From Opacimonas immobilis (lineage in GTDB: Bacteria; Pseudomonadota; Gammaproteobacteria; Enterobacterales; Alteromonadaceae): 64,000 bases of DNA. Both the position numbers and the translations under genes were made by a program. Where the stretch lies: the NCBI RefSeq assembly GCF_048282545.1, contig NZ_CP182485.1, forward strand, positions 806,001-870,000, written 5' to 3'. The stretch's first letter is position 1, and each line of letters begins with the position of its first letter. Positions 53,203-62,369 of this stretch are shown here, piece after piece. The notes beneath the pieces are model-generated. The model was given only the letters and a program-made list of their open reading frames with translations, was not told the DNA's origin and made no database searches.

Positions 53203-55491
53203 GTGCGAGCCTTTTTTTGTTTATTACTAATTGCTGTATTCAGTTGTTCAGTATGTGCAAAGTTAGATGTGCCTTTTAATGTCGATCACAACGTGGTGAT
53301 TGATGGACACATTTCTGATAAAGAATGGTCTCATGCCAACCGCATTGATGTGAACAACGTCATGCGTCCCTTTAACAATCTCCCCGCACCAGTCAATACC
53401 ACCGTCAGCTTTTTTGAGGATGGGCAACAGTTATATATACTCTTTGAAGCCTATGATTCTTCACCAAACGATATACAAGCTCGACTTGTTGACCGCGACC
53501 TGATTTGGGGTGACGATATCGTTGGCGTCAAAATCGATACCTTTAATGACGGACGCTTAGCCTATCAATTTTTTGCCAATGCCTTGGGTATTCAATCCGA
53601 TGCGATTCAAAACGAGATGACCGGGAATGAGTCAGACAGTTGGAATACAATTTGGCAAAGCCAAGGTAAAATCACAGAGGATGGCTATATTGTTGAGTTT
53701 GCGATTCCGTTAAGCACTATGAACTTTTCGCAATCTGATGCAGAGAAAACTTGGGGTGTTGAGTTTGTGCGTTTTTATCCCAGGGAACACATGTATCGGA
53801 TTTCTCATATTCAGTACGACCGCAACAACGCTTGTGACTTATGTCAAATGATGCCAGTGACTGGCTTTGCTAAAGCTGAGCAAGGCAAAGCCTTGGAGCT
53901 TGTGCCGACTATAATTGGTGGGTACTCACAAACACGAGAGGTTTCACCAACAAGCGACTGGGTTGGTGAGCGGGGACAAGAACTCGGTCTCGATATTAAT
54001 TGGGGGATTACTCCGGAGATATCTTTACAAGGCACCTTGAATCCGGATTTTTCACAGGTCGAATCCGACTCAGCTCAAGTGTCCGTGAATAATACGTTTG
54101 CGTTATTTTTCCCAGAAAAACGTCCGTTTTTTGTCGAGAATGCCGATTACTTTACTTCTATGCTCAATCTCATTTATACACGAAATATCAATGCGCCAGA
54201 GTACGGTATCAAATTGACAGGCAGGTTAGCGCAGCATTCATTAGGCGTATTCTTTGCCAATGATGAAACGACCAATTTCCTAGTGCCAGGTAATCTGGGT
54301 TCAAGAGTGGGCACATTAGAGAACAAATCCAACAATATGGCGCTACGTTATCGTTATGATGTCAATAAAGACCTCTCTTTGGGTATTGTGTCTACCTTGC
54401 GTGAAGCGGATGATTATCACAACTACGTATTTGGGGTGGATACCAAATGGACACCGACGGATAAGGATAATATTCGCATTCAGTATGTATATTCAGACAC
54501 AGAATATCCGCAGGACTTGTATCAGCAATTCTGTGACGATGAGTTGTGTAATGAGCGAGATGCGTTTTCAGAAGCGGCCTTGCGCACACAGTATGGCGAT
54601 TCGATTGGCGGTGGCGCGTTTCGCTTAGAATATCGCAGAGATACCGAACATTATTTTATCCGAGTAGGGCATTTTGACCACGAGGCTGATTTTCGCGGAG
54701 ATTTGGGGTTTGTCTCGAGAGTGGATCGCAGGACATCTGTCATAGGTGGCGGGTATATCTGGCGCAGTGAAGAAGCGTGGTGGAATCGTTTGCGCTTGCG
54801 CGGGGACTGGGATATTCATCACGATGACAATGGCGATTTGTTAGAAAAAGAAATCGAAACGTTTTTCTCAATCGATGCCAAATATGATACTTACATTGAT
54901 TTTGGGCAAACTCGGCGACAACGGGTGGGTTTGAGACACGATCCAAGTGTATTAACTATTGCCAGCAATACCACATTATTTGACGAGTATTTTAATCGCT
55001 TGATCATTGAAACGCGTCCAACTGCCGATTTGGAGTTATTTCAGCGTTTCTCACAAGGTGAGCAGATTGATTTTGCTAATAATCGAGTGGGTGAACGCTT
55101 TGTTTCCGATTCATCATTTGAGTATCAGTTTAATCGTCATCTAAAGCTCAATGCTGGGTATGAATACGTCGAACTCGACGCGAGCGGCGCAAACGTATTC
55201 ACGGCAAAAGTATTGCAAGGGCGCATGACCTATCAGTTTGATGCCAAACAATTTGTACGCCTCATTGTGGATGTATCAGAAGTCGAGCGCAATGTGGATA
55301 ATTACATTGATGATGTAACGCCGTATTACAAAGATATGGGCGTGCAGCTTTTGTATTCTTATAAAGTCAATCCATTGACCAAGTTTTTCTTGGGTTATTC
55401 GGATGCGGGTTTTCAAGATGAAACAATGGAACGACTGACGAGCAACGAGCGTTCGGTGTTCTTCAAAATCTCCTTCGCCTATACTCAGTAG
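53203..55491 (+). CDS. CBM9-like/DUF5916 outer-membrane protein
   Basis: The start chosen is GTG at 53203 behind GGGAGG; a TTG at 53191 is the alternative. 762 residues: a signal peptide (FFCLLLIAVFSCSVCA), an N-terminal CBM9-like sandwich (VVIDGHISDKEWSHANRID, VEFAIPLSTMNFS), then a DUF5916 barrel with many alternating strands (LQGTLNPDFSQVESDSAQVS, ALFFPEKRPFFVENADYF) ending in the aromatic FFKISFAYTQ. It probably lies in the outer membrane and binds or passes glycans. Likely under the divergent regulator. Confidence 0.85.
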   Translation: MRAFFCLLLIAVFSCSVCAKLDVPFNVDHNVVIDGHISDKEWSHANRIDVNNVMRPFNNLPAPVNTTVSFFEDGQQLYILFEAYDSSPNDIQARLVDRDLIWGDDIVGVKIDTFNDGRLAYQFFANALGIQSDAIQNEMTGNESDSWNTIWQSQGKITEDGYIVEFAIPLSTMNFSQSDAEKTWGVEFVRFYPREHMYRISHIQYDRNNACDLCQMMPVTGFAKAEQGKALELVPTIIGGYSQTREVSPTSDWVGERGQELGLDINWGITPEISLQGTLNPDFSQVESDSAQVSVNNTFALFFPEKRPFFVENADYFTSMLNLIYTRNINAPEYGIKLTGRLAQHSLGVFFANDETTNFLVPGNLGSRVGTLENKSNNMALRYRYDVNKDLSLGIVSTLREADDYHNYVFGVDTKWTPTDKDNIRIQYVYSDTEYPQDLYQQFCDDELCNERDAFSEAALRTQYGDSIGGGAFRLEYRRDTEHYFIRVGHFDHEADFRGDLGFVSRVDRRTSVIGGGYIWRSEEAWWNRLRLRGDWDIHHDDNGDLLEKEIETFFSIDAKYDTYIDFGQTRRQRVGLRHDPSVLTIASNTTLFDEYFNRLIIETRPTADLELFQRFSQGEQIDFANNRVGERFVSDSSFEYQFNRHLKLNAGYEYVELDASGANVFTAKVLQGRMTYQFDAKQFVRLIVDVSEVERNVDNYIDDVTPYYKDMGVQLLYSYKVNPLTKFFLGYSDAGFQDETMERLTSNERSVFFKISFAYTQ

Positions 55492-55531
55492 ACAGGCCAA
55501 TATTTTAGCATAATCACAATTCGATAAATGC

Positions 55532-55560
55532 TTGCTTTTTGGTCAAAACCTGCGTAATAT
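55532..55560 (+). promoter_or_regulatory. Probable sigma-70 promoter of the rpsF operon
   Basis: TTGCTT at 55532 and TAATAT at 55555 are 17 bases apart, with a leader of about 80 bases before rpsF. In E. coli the S6:S18 complex regulates such leaders; I could not confirm the RNA motif here. Confidence 0.6.
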
Positions 55561-55645
55561 TCGCGCCCTTACAGCCAATCCCATTTATTCCTTGTCTTAG
55601 CGCAGCAGGCTGTACTGCAAAGACTACAAACCATAAGGAATCACG

Positions 55646-56035
55646 ATGCGTCATTACGAAATCGTATTCATGGTTCACCCTGACCAGAGTGAACAAGTAC
55701 CAGGTATGATCGAAAGATACACTGGTATCCTGACCCAAGAAGGCGGTCAGATCCACCGTTTAGAAGACTGGGGCCGTCGTCAATTGGCATACCCAATCGA
55801 AAAACTACACAAAGCACACTATGTTCTAATCAATGCCGAAGCCACTGCTGAAGCGGTTGAGGAACTAGAAACTGCATTCCGTTTCAACGATGTTGTCCTT
55901 CGTAACTTAGTTATCCGCACTAAAGATGCAGTAACTGAACCTTCACCTATGAAGAAAGAAGAACGTCGTGAACAACGCTCAGAGTCAGCGCCTGCTCCAG
56001 AAGCAAAAGCTGAATCTACTAACGAAGAAGCATAA
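55646..56035 (+). CDS. rpsF: 30S ribosomal protein S6
   Basis: 129 residues; MRHYEIVFMVHPDQSEQV and LEDWGRRQLAYPIEKLHKAH are diagnostic. It has a Glu-rich C-terminal tail, the part that RimK glutamylates in enteric bacteria. First gene of rpsF-rpsR-rplI; no priB lies between rpsF and rpsR. Ribosome-binding site AAGGA. Confidence 0.98.
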   Translation: MRHYEIVFMVHPDQSEQVPGMIERYTGILTQEGGQIHRLEDWGRRQLAYPIEKLHKAHYVLINAEATAEAVEELETAFRFNDVVLRNLVIRTKDAVTEPSPMKKEERREQRSESAPAPEAKAESTNEEA

Positions 56036-56046
56036 GGAGAGTACTC

Positions 56047-56274
56047 ATGGCTCGATTTTTTAGACGTCGTAAATACTGCCGCTTCTCAGCCGAAGGCGTT
56101 GCAGAGATTGATTACAAAGATACTGCTACTTTAAAGAACTACATTACTGAATCAGGTAAGATCGTTCCTAGCCGTATCACAGGTACTAGTGCAAAGTATC
56201 AGCGTCAGCTATCAACTGCTATCAAACGTGCGCGTTTCTTAGCGTTGTTACCTTACACTGATGGCCACAAATAA
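56047..56274 (+). CDS. rpsR: 30S ribosomal protein S18
   Basis: 75 residues; MARFFRRRKYCRFSAEG and LKNYITESGKIVPSRITGTS are diagnostic. It pairs with S6 in the 30S platform. 11 bases after rpsF, with AAGGAG before the start. Confidence 0.98.
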   Translation: MARFFRRRKYCRFSAEGVAEIDYKDTATLKNYITESGKIVPSRITGTSAKYQRQLSTAIKRARFLALLPYTDGHK

Positions 56275-56288
56275 GCGCGGAGTTAGCA

Positions 56289-56741
56289 ATGGATATTATT
56301 TTATTAGATAAGATCGCTAACTTAGGCGGTTTAGGCGACCAAGTTTCAGTGAAAGCCGGTTATGCTCGTAACTTCTTGTTCCCACAAGGAAAAGCAGTAC
56401 CTGCAACCAAAGACAACGTCGCTAAATTTGAAGCACGTCGTGCTGAATTAGAAGCGAAAATTGCAGAAGCATTAACCGCTGCTCAAGCGCGTGCTGACCA
56501 GTTGGCGGCTTTTGAAGCGGTGACTATCGCATCACCCGCGGGCGACGAAGGCAAGTTATTCGGTTCTGTTGGTACGCGTGACATCGCTGATGCCATTACT
56601 GCTGCAGGCGTTGCCGTTACTAAAGCTGAAGTTAAATTACCTACTGGTACTTTACGTGAGCTTGGTGAGTACGACATCGACGTACAACTACACTCTGACG
56701 TTACTGCAACTGTGAAAGTTGTGATTGTTGCTGAAGCGTAA
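56289..56741 (+). CDS. rplI: 50S ribosomal protein L9
   Basis: 150 residues with the N-terminal domain MDIILLDKIANLGGLGDQVS, the connecting helix and the C-terminal rRNA-binding domain (EGKLFGSVGTRDIADAI). Last gene of the operon, closed by a terminator. Confidence 0.98.
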   Translation: MDIILLDKIANLGGLGDQVSVKAGYARNFLFPQGKAVPATKDNVAKFEARRAELEAKIAEALTAAQARADQLAAFEAVTIASPAGDEGKLFGSVGTRDIADAITAAGVAVTKAEVKLPTGTLRELGEYDIDVQLHSDVTATVKVVIVAEA

Positions 56742-56766
56742 GCACTAAATACGAAACGTTTTTAGT

Positions 56767-56804
56767 AAAACACCACCTTAGGTCACTAAAGTGGTGTTTT
56801 TTTT
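56767..56804 (+). terminator. Bidirectional terminator after rplI
   Basis: AAAACACCAC pairs with GTGGTGTTTT around a 14-base loop, then eight T's. The reverse strand also ends in TTTT, and the 3' end of the minus-strand membrane gene lies inside the loop, so it probably serves both directions. Confidence 0.85.
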
Positions 56805-57080
56805 ATGTCTTTTTATTGCTAATTTGTCCAATGCGAAACAATGCCATTGAAAGTAAACAAAACCAGCAAAGCCTCCAGTGATCAGCGATTGAATGATGAT
56901 GGATAAGTCAACTAGATATTGATTGCAAAGGATAATAATAACTATCACACATACGATGCCGATATATGGTGGTATAGTCCGAAAAACAGTTAGATAGTTT
57001 TCCTTAAAAAAATCTAACTTGCTCTCGGAATCCCCTCCAGCATAAGCTGAGAGGGAGTGGTGACTTAAATATAGTTTCAT
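56778..57080 (-). CDS. Small two-helix membrane protein, candidate bacteriocin immunity protein
   Basis: 100 residues, not a recognised family. Two membrane segments: TIPPYIGIVCVIVIIILC and LSIIIQSLITGGFAGFVYFQ. The tail is basic (LAIKRHKKN). The start lies six bases after the stop of the double-glycine peptide gene, so they share a transcript. Small two- to four-helix membrane proteins in this place commonly give immunity to class II bacteriocins; that role is inferred from context only. Confidence 0.55.
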   Translation of the reverse strand: MKLYLSHHSLSAYAGGDSESKLDFFKENYLTVFRTIPPYIGIVCVIVIIILCNQYLVDLSIIIQSLITGGFAGFVYFQWHCFALDKLAIKRHKKNTTLVT

Positions 57081-57086
57081 GATATT

Positions 57087-57302
57087 TTATTTGCAATCCT
57101 CGTAAACAATAGAGGCAGCTGCATTACCAATCATATGGCCAATGAAACCGCCAAAAACTGCGCCAGCACCAAGTGTGGTGGCACCACCAACTAATGTTCC
57201 AGCGGTAGTGAAAAAGCCTACAGTACCGTCTCTTACGACTTCACAAAAACCGTATTCACCGCCATTTACCGCTAAAATCTCGTTAGTATTAAGTGTCTTC
57301 AT
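57087..57302 (-). CDS. Putative double-glycine-leader bacteriocin (microcin-like)
   Basis: The start chosen is ATG 57302 with GGAG upstream (71 residues; a TTG 12 bases earlier is less likely). The leader MKTLNTNEILAVNGG fits the LxxxEIxxVxGG consensus cut by C39-peptidase ABC exporters. The predicted mature 56-residue peptide is Gly-rich (TLVGGATTLGAGAVFGGFIG), with glycine-zipper spacing as in pore-forming class IIb bacteriocins and microcins. It has two Cys (GFCE, EDCK) that could form a disulfide. No exporter or peptidase is in this window. Confidence 0.65.
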   Translation of the reverse strand: MKTLNTNEILAVNGGEYGFCEVVRDGTVGFFTTAGTLVGGATTLGAGAVFGGFIGHMIGNAAASIVYEDCK

Positions 57303-57500
57303 ATTGAACTCCAAAAAAAGTATAGATAGAAATAATGTCTTTGAACTAAGACTATAGAATGATAAGTTGATTTAATTCTGAAGTAAGCTGACCAAAAGTT
57401 GAGATTTACATTGTTTTTTTTTATGTCTGGTAAACCTTTTGCCCTTCACATACGACATACTTTATAACACCAAACATATGTACATATTTCGGTAGGGATC

Positions 57501-57740
57501 ATGACAGTACAACCAGTAGCTTCCGTGTCGCATCAGATGACGCCGCATTACTGCGCCTTATCCGTTCGCATCAATGTCGATGCGCATGCTGGGGGGCGAA
57601 TCAACAATGAGTTATCGACAGACAAAGTGGAGAAGCAAAAATATGGACCTGCAAGTTCGCTCAATTTTACAGCAGGTGAAGGGGATGGCCGGATCAATAT
57701 TGATACAGTGAGTGGACGAATTACGCTGAAGCACGATTAA
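57501..57740 (+). CDS. Short DUF4097-like protein or fragment
   Basis: 79 residues. The C-terminal half (ELSTDKVEKQKYGPASSLNF, GDGRINIDTVSGRITLKHD) resembles the end of DUF4097 beta-helix-like proteins. A full member has some 250 residues and a signal peptide, and neither is present, so this is probably a decayed gene end. Weakly supported. It precedes dnaB by 80 bases. Confidence 0.4.
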   Translation: MTVQPVASVSHQMTPHYCALSVRINVDAHAGGRINNELSTDKVEKQKYGPASSLNFTAGEGDGRINIDTVSGRITLKHD

Positions 57741-57820
57741 CAGCCAAAATTAGCAGTTGAAACTGACATGCAAAAGGGGATAATGACTATCCTCTTTTTT
57801 TTGGCAAATGGCTTACGGTT

Positions 57821-60706
57821 GTGGCAGATAATAATAAAAAACCTGACTCTCAAATCGAAAAACTCAAGATACCGCCACATTCGGTAGAAGCTGAGCAGTC
57901 GGTATTGGGGAGTATGCTGATCTCTCCTGATACTTGGGATAAGGTCACGGACATTGTCATTGCTGAAGATTTTTATTTGTTATCGCATCGTACGATTTAT
58001 AGTGCGATCCTTAAACTCCTTGGCGCTTCACAACCTGTAGACGTTATAACTGTTTCTGAGCATTTAGAGCAACATGATAAACTCGAAGAAGCGGGTGGTT
58101 TGTCTTATCTTGGAGAGCTCGCCAACAATACGCCGTCTGCGGCAAACGTCATAACATACGCCAGTATTATCAAAGAACGCGCCATTACTAGAGAGCTGAT
58201 TGGTGTTGCTCATGATATTGCCGAAGTAGGCTATCATCCTGAAGGACGAGACAGCAGAGAAATTTTGGATCTGGCTGAAAGCAAAGTCTTTGAAATAGCC
58301 GAAAAACGCACCGGGCAGTCTGAAGGGCCGCAAAGTGTCACCAATGTTCTTGGCAAAACGGTTGAGCGATTAGATGCTTTAGTTAAGAGCAACAAAGAAG
58401 TGACCGGTGTGACGACTGGATTTACCGACTTAGACAAAAAAACCAGTGGTTTGCAGCCGTCGGATTTGATAATCGTTGCCGCTAGGCCGTCGATGGGTAA
58501 GTGCATCGTGAGCGGGTCTGAAATCATTGATCCGATGACTGGAGAGCTGAACACTATTGATACTCTGGTAGCGCAACAATCAGCATCACTTCTTAGTATC
58601 AATGATGCGTTTGAAGCCGTGAATGCGCGAGCAAGCGAATTTGTGGATGATGGGTTAAAACCTGTCTTTAAAGTCACAACGGCACTTGGTAAATCAATAG
58701 AAACAACGATTACACATCCATTCTTAACCGGTCGAGGATGGTTACCATTAAGTGAAATTGCAGTTGATGAGCAAATAGCCGTACCAAGAGCATTGCCTTA
58801 TTTTGGTAATGAACAACCGCAAGAGCACAAGGTAAAAGCTATTGCTTACATGGTGACAGATGGCTCTACTCGCAATTCAACACCTCAATTTACCAATGAG
58901 AATTCCGCGATTGTGGATGACTTCATCTCTGCAATGATTGCGTTTGAAGGCATTTCTGTTAATCCAGTTAAGGCAAAAAACAAAACCCCAAGCTATCGCA
59001 TAAGCGCTAAATCTTCCACTTCCGGGTTATGTCGAGAACGCTTTGCTAAATACTTAAATCGAGCTATGGCACAACTTTCTATATCCGGAAAAGCGCTGGC
59101 TCAAATTTTATCATTGCAGCCTTCCACGATTAGTCAGTGGCGACACGCAGTTGCGTTACCTGAACCATCTATATATTTCCGTATGTGTGGGCTATTGGGT
59201 GAAGAGTTTTCAAATGACTCACATAGTGATTGGCAAGCAGGCTCATGTCGTTATAACGCATTGACTGATTTTTTGGAGAATTGTCATTTATTGGATAAAA
59301 GCGCGCATGAAAAAGTGTTGCCTGAACAAGTGTTCACTTGGCATAAACCCGCGTTAGCTTTATTACTCAATCGCATGTTTGCTTGTGATGGTAGCGTATT
59401 TACCCAAGCCAATGGACAAAGTCGAGTGAGTTATGCCACCAGTAGTCCAAGGTTAAGTCTGCAAGTTCAGCATTTATTACTTCGTTTTGGCATTATCTCA
59501 AAACGACGTGCTAAAAAGACGAAATACCATGGTGCCCACACGCCCTATGAAGTTGAGATTATGGGGCAGCAAGGGATTACTTTGTTTTTGAATGACATCG
59601 GTATTCTAGGAAAGGAAAGAGCCTGTTCAGAGGCATTGCAAAACATTGAAGGGAAACAAACACACAGTAATATTGATAGCGTACCATTAAGCGTTAACGA
59701 ATATGTTATTGCATTAAAGGGCGAGCGAAGTTGGCCGACCATCTTTGCAGCGGCTGGAAAAGAACCACCTCCAGGTTTTAATCCGCATTTAACGGGAAAG
59801 TCTCAACGCCAGTTGTCTCGACAACGATGTCAGTTCTTTGCCGATTTATTTAATGACGATTACTTGAAGCATCTCGCACAGTCTGATGTTTTTTGGGATC
59901 GTATTGTTTCGATAGAGTATCAAGGATACAAACAGGTATATGACCTGACAGTGCCCAAGTATCACAACTTTGTGGCTCAAGACTTTTTTGTTCACAATAC
60001 CACATTTGCGATGAACCTCGTCGAAAATGCTATGATGATCGAAGAAAAACCAGTACTTGTGTTCAGTTTAGAAATGCCATCTGAGCAGTTGATGATGCGG
60101 ATGCTTGCCTCATTAAGTCGAGTGGATCAAACCAAAATCCGGACCGCTCAACTCGATGAAGAAGATTGGGCACGCCTGTCAAACACCATGGCACAGCTAA
60201 AGGATAAGGACTGTGTGTACATCGATGATTCTTCTGGTTTGACCCCGATGGATGTGCGCTCTCGTGCGCGCAAACTCGCTCGGGAACGCGGCGGTTTGTC
60301 CATGATCATGATCGATTACCTTCAGTTGATGCGAGTGCCAGCGTTGTCTGACAACCGGACATTGGAAATTGCCGAGATATCGCGCTCACTTAAAGCCTTA
60401 GCGAAAGAGTTAAATGTACCGGTAGTCGCGTTGTCGCAATTAAATCGGACACTTGAGCAAAGAGCTGATAAGCGTCCGGTAAATAGTGACTTACGTGAAT
60501 CTGGCGCAATAGAACAAGATGCGGATTTGATCATGTTCATCTATCGCGATGAGGTATATCACGAAAACTCTGAAGAGAAAGGCATTGCAGAAATCATTAT
60601 TGGTAAACAGCGTAATGGTCCTATTGGTACGTGCCGCTTGGTATTCCAAGGACAATTTTCACGCTTTGAAAATTACGCAGGTCCTCATATGGGCGACCAA
60701 TATTAG
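57821..60706 (+). CDS. dnaB: Replicative DNA helicase DnaB carrying an intein
   Basis: GTG start; 961 residues before splicing, 462 after (227 + 235), normal for DnaB. The N-terminal domain has PPHSVEAEQSVLGSMLISPD; the RecA-like domain has ARPSMGK interrupted by the intein and resumed by TTFAMNLVENAMM, then VFSLEMPSEQLMMRM, MIMIDYLQLMR, ALSQLNRTLEQRADKRPVNS and DLRESGAIEQDADLIMFIYR. The intein separates Lys and Thr of Walker A, so splicing is needed for any helicase activity. A strong terminator follows. Confidence 0.96.
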   Translation: MADNNKKPDSQIEKLKIPPHSVEAEQSVLGSMLISPDTWDKVTDIVIAEDFYLLSHRTIYSAILKLLGASQPVDVITVSEHLEQHDKLEEAGGLSYLGELANNTPSAANVITYASIIKERAITRELIGVAHDIAEVGYHPEGRDSREILDLAESKVFEIAEKRTGQSEGPQSVTNVLGKTVERLDALVKSNKEVTGVTTGFTDLDKKTSGLQPSDLIIVAARPSMGKCIVSGSEIIDPMTGELNTIDTLVAQQSASLLSINDAFEAVNARASEFVDDGLKPVFKVTTALGKSIETTITHPFLTGRGWLPLSEIAVDEQIAVPRALPYFGNEQPQEHKVKAIAYMVTDGSTRNSTPQFTNENSAIVDDFISAMIAFEGISVNPVKAKNKTPSYRISAKSSTSGLCRERFAKYLNRAMAQLSISGKALAQILSLQPSTISQWRHAVALPEPSIYFRMCGLLGEEFSNDSHSDWQAGSCRYNALTDFLENCHLLDKSAHEKVLPEQVFTWHKPALALLLNRMFACDGSVFTQANGQSRVSYATSSPRLSLQVQHLLLRFGIISKRRAKKTKYHGAHTPYEVEIMGQQGITLFLNDIGILGKERACSEALQNIEGKQTHSNIDSVPLSVNEYVIALKGERSWPTIFAAAGKEPPPGFNPHLTGKSQRQLSRQRCQFFADLFNDDYLKHLAQSDVFWDRIVSIEYQGYKQVYDLTVPKYHNFVAQDFFVHNTTFAMNLVENAMMIEEKPVLVFSLEMPSEQLMMRMLASLSRVDQTKIRTAQLDEEDWARLSNTMAQLKDKDCVYIDDSSGLTPMDVRSRARKLARERGGLSMIMIDYLQLMRVPALSDNRTLEIAEISRSLKALAKELNVPVVALSQLNRTLEQRADKRPVNSDLRESGAIEQDADLIMFIYRDEVYHENSEEKGIAEIIIGKQRNGPIGTCRLVFQGQFSRFENYAGPHMGDQY
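58502..59998 (+). mobile_element. DnaB intein with LAGLIDADG-type homing endonuclease
   Basis: 499 residues from Cys1 (block A CIVSGSEIIDPMTGEL) to the C-terminal His-Asn (block F/G VYDLTVPKYHNFVAQDFFVH then N), with Thr as the +1 extein residue. Block B has the TxxH (TTITHPFLTGRGWLPLSEI). Homing blocks C and E: VKAIAYMVTDGSTRN and LLLNRMFACDGSVF, each with the catalytic Asp. A helix-turn-helix-like insert lies between them (GKALAQILSLQPSTISQWRH). All splicing residues appear intact. Confidence 0.93.
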
Positions 60707-60730
60707 GGATAATCGCAAAATTCGGTTATA

Positions 60731-60772
60731 AAAAGCCCGCTCACACTTCAAAAGTGCAGCGGGCTTTTGTTT
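60731..60772 (+). terminator. Terminator after dnaB
   Basis: AAAAGCCCGCT pairs with AGCGGGCTTTT, with an inner CACTT/AAGTG stem, ending in T-rich sequence. The A-run on the 5' side lets it also serve the convergent OmpA-like gene. Confidence 0.88.
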
Positions 60773-60783
60773 GAGCTAATGGT

Positions 60784-61860
60784 TTATTCTTGTTCAGTAA
60801 TCGCGATGATGACCGACACTACTCTGCGATTTTGCGCGTGTGCTGCATCAGTCATGGCATTGTTTACCGGACGAGATTCACCATATCCAATACTCTCGAT
60901 TCGATCAGCTGGCGCACCATGAACATCGATTAATACCTTGCGTACATTCTCTGCACGAGCCTCAGACAGAGCTTGATTAAATGCCTCTGAACCAACAACT
61001 GAGGTATGACCTTCAACGAGAGCCTGTGCTTGTGGGTAAGTGTTTAAAAACTCAGCGACTTTAGCAAAGTCCATGGAATTGGGATTTTTTACTAAGGCAG
61101 AGTTGTTGTCAAACAGTACGGTTAAGCTCACTTGTTTTTCTACTAACGTTTTTAACGCACACCCATTTGCGTCAACGGTTTTTCCTGAAGCGGTATTAGG
61201 GCATGAATCATTGCGGTTGAATACACCATCATTGTCGTCGTCTGAGTTGCGGTTTACGTCAATAGATTGTACAGCAGGCGTGTTTGACACAACGTTGCTA
61301 GATGCGAGTGATTTGTTGACACTTGCGCGATTGACAGATTGGCCAAAGTGATATGATACGCCCAGTTTGACAACCAAATCATTGTAATCGTTTGCAAAAT
61401 CACGATAGAAGCCAGCCTCGGTGATCAAACGAAGGTCTGTAGCGCCTCCCCATTGACTACCAAGACCAATAGCACCGGATAAAGAAGATTCAATGCTATC
61501 ATCTATTTGGCGAACACCGGCAAAGACGTAATGCTTGTCATTGTCAAAAAAATACATGCCGTCAAGGCCAAGATTCACGCCATCAATATCACCATTAAGC
61601 GCATCAATATAGGTGCGAGTAGCTTCTAAACGCATAGCCCATTGAGAAGAAAAACGAATGCCGACTTCAGCGCCAGCCAGTTTTCCGTCGTCATAGAGAT
61701 TTTGCTCGTTAGGGCGAGAAGAGTCGCCAATATATTTGCCAGCAAAGACGCCTATCCATGATTGCTTAATATCATCAGTATTATGCTCATGTGCAATGGC
61801 CGGTAATGACAATGCTACGGTTAACGCAGAGGCTAGAATTAAGGTATTGTTGTGTTTCAC
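60784..61860 (-). CDS. OmpA-family outer-membrane protein
   Basis: 358 residues: signal peptide (LILASALTVALSLPAIA), an eight-strand-type barrel (~25-170, for example WAMRLEATRTYIDAL, VVKLGVSYHFG), a TSP3-like calcium linker (SDDDNDGVFNRNDSCPNTAS) and a C-terminal peptidoglycan-binding OmpA domain (VSLTVLFDNNSALV, ALVEGHTSVVGSEAFNQALS, RIESIGYGESRPV). It ties the outer membrane to the wall. Confidence 0.92.
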   Translation of the reverse strand: MKHNNTLILASALTVALSLPAIAHEHNTDDIKQSWIGVFAGKYIGDSSRPNEQNLYDDGKLAGAEVGIRFSSQWAMRLEATRTYIDALNGDIDGVNLGLDGMYFFDNDKHYVFAGVRQIDDSIESSLSGAIGLGSQWGGATDLRLITEAGFYRDFANDYNDLVVKLGVSYHFGQSVNRASVNKSLASSNVVSNTPAVQSIDVNRNSDDDNDGVFNRNDSCPNTASGKTVDANGCALKTLVEKQVSLTVLFDNNSALVKNPNSMDFAKVAEFLNTYPQAQALVEGHTSVVGSEAFNQALSEARAENVRKVLIDVHGAPADRIESIGYGESRPVNNAMTDAAHAQNRRVVSVIIAITEQE

Positions 61861-61894
61861 AATTCATCCTGGAAAGTTAGTTTGTAAGTGTGCT

Positions 61895-62320
61895 TTATTG
61901 GCATTTGTGACAAACGCCATGAGCTTCTATAGTTTGTTGTTTTACGACGAAACCTTGTGAGGTCGCTTGTGCTGTGAGCGCATCGTGTAATGATGTGGAT
62001 TGTATTTCAGAGACATTGCCACATTTATCACAGATCAAAAATTGCACCGGGTGTGCGCAACCAAAATGATGGCAAGCAACAAACATGTTGGTCGATTCGA
62101 CCTTGTGAATCAGACCAAAATCCAACAAAAAGTCCAACGAACGGTATACGGTGGCTGGTTTGGCTGAATCGTTTTCCAATTTGAGCTGATCCAACAAGTC
62201 ATAGGCACCGATCGGAGCGTTAGCTTTGACCAATAGCGTATACACTTGTTCGCGCAAAGGAGTGAACCGAGCGCCAGCATTTTCGCAGTGTTTTTTGGCT
62301 TTTTCTATTAATATACTCAT
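61895..62320 (-). CDS. zur: Zinc uptake regulator Zur (Fur family)
   Basis: The start chosen is ATG 62320 (141 residues); longer readings overlap nudC and lack similarity. Winged-helix part RFTPLREQVYTLLVKANAPI and AKPATVYRSLDFLLDFGLIH; zinc residues in ACHHFGCAHPVQFLICDKCG and the C-terminal HGVCHKC. The two CxxC-type clusters with the HGVCHKCQ end favour Zur over Fur. It is divergent from nudC. Confidence 0.9.
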   Translation of the reverse strand: MSILIEKAKKHCENAGARFTPLREQVYTLLVKANAPIGAYDLLDQLKLENDSAKPATVYRSLDFLLDFGLIHKVESTNMFVACHHFGCAHPVQFLICDKCGNVSEIQSTSLHDALTAQATSQGFVVKQQTIEAHGVCHKCQ

Positions 62321-62369
62321 AACACTTGTAGTATATCGACAAATCGCACTGGAATTAAAGCAATATCTC

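Noticed and set aside
55565..55645. S6:S18 RNA leader motif before rpsF
   Set aside because: A short GCAG/CTGC stem is visible but I could not confirm the conserved structure by eye.
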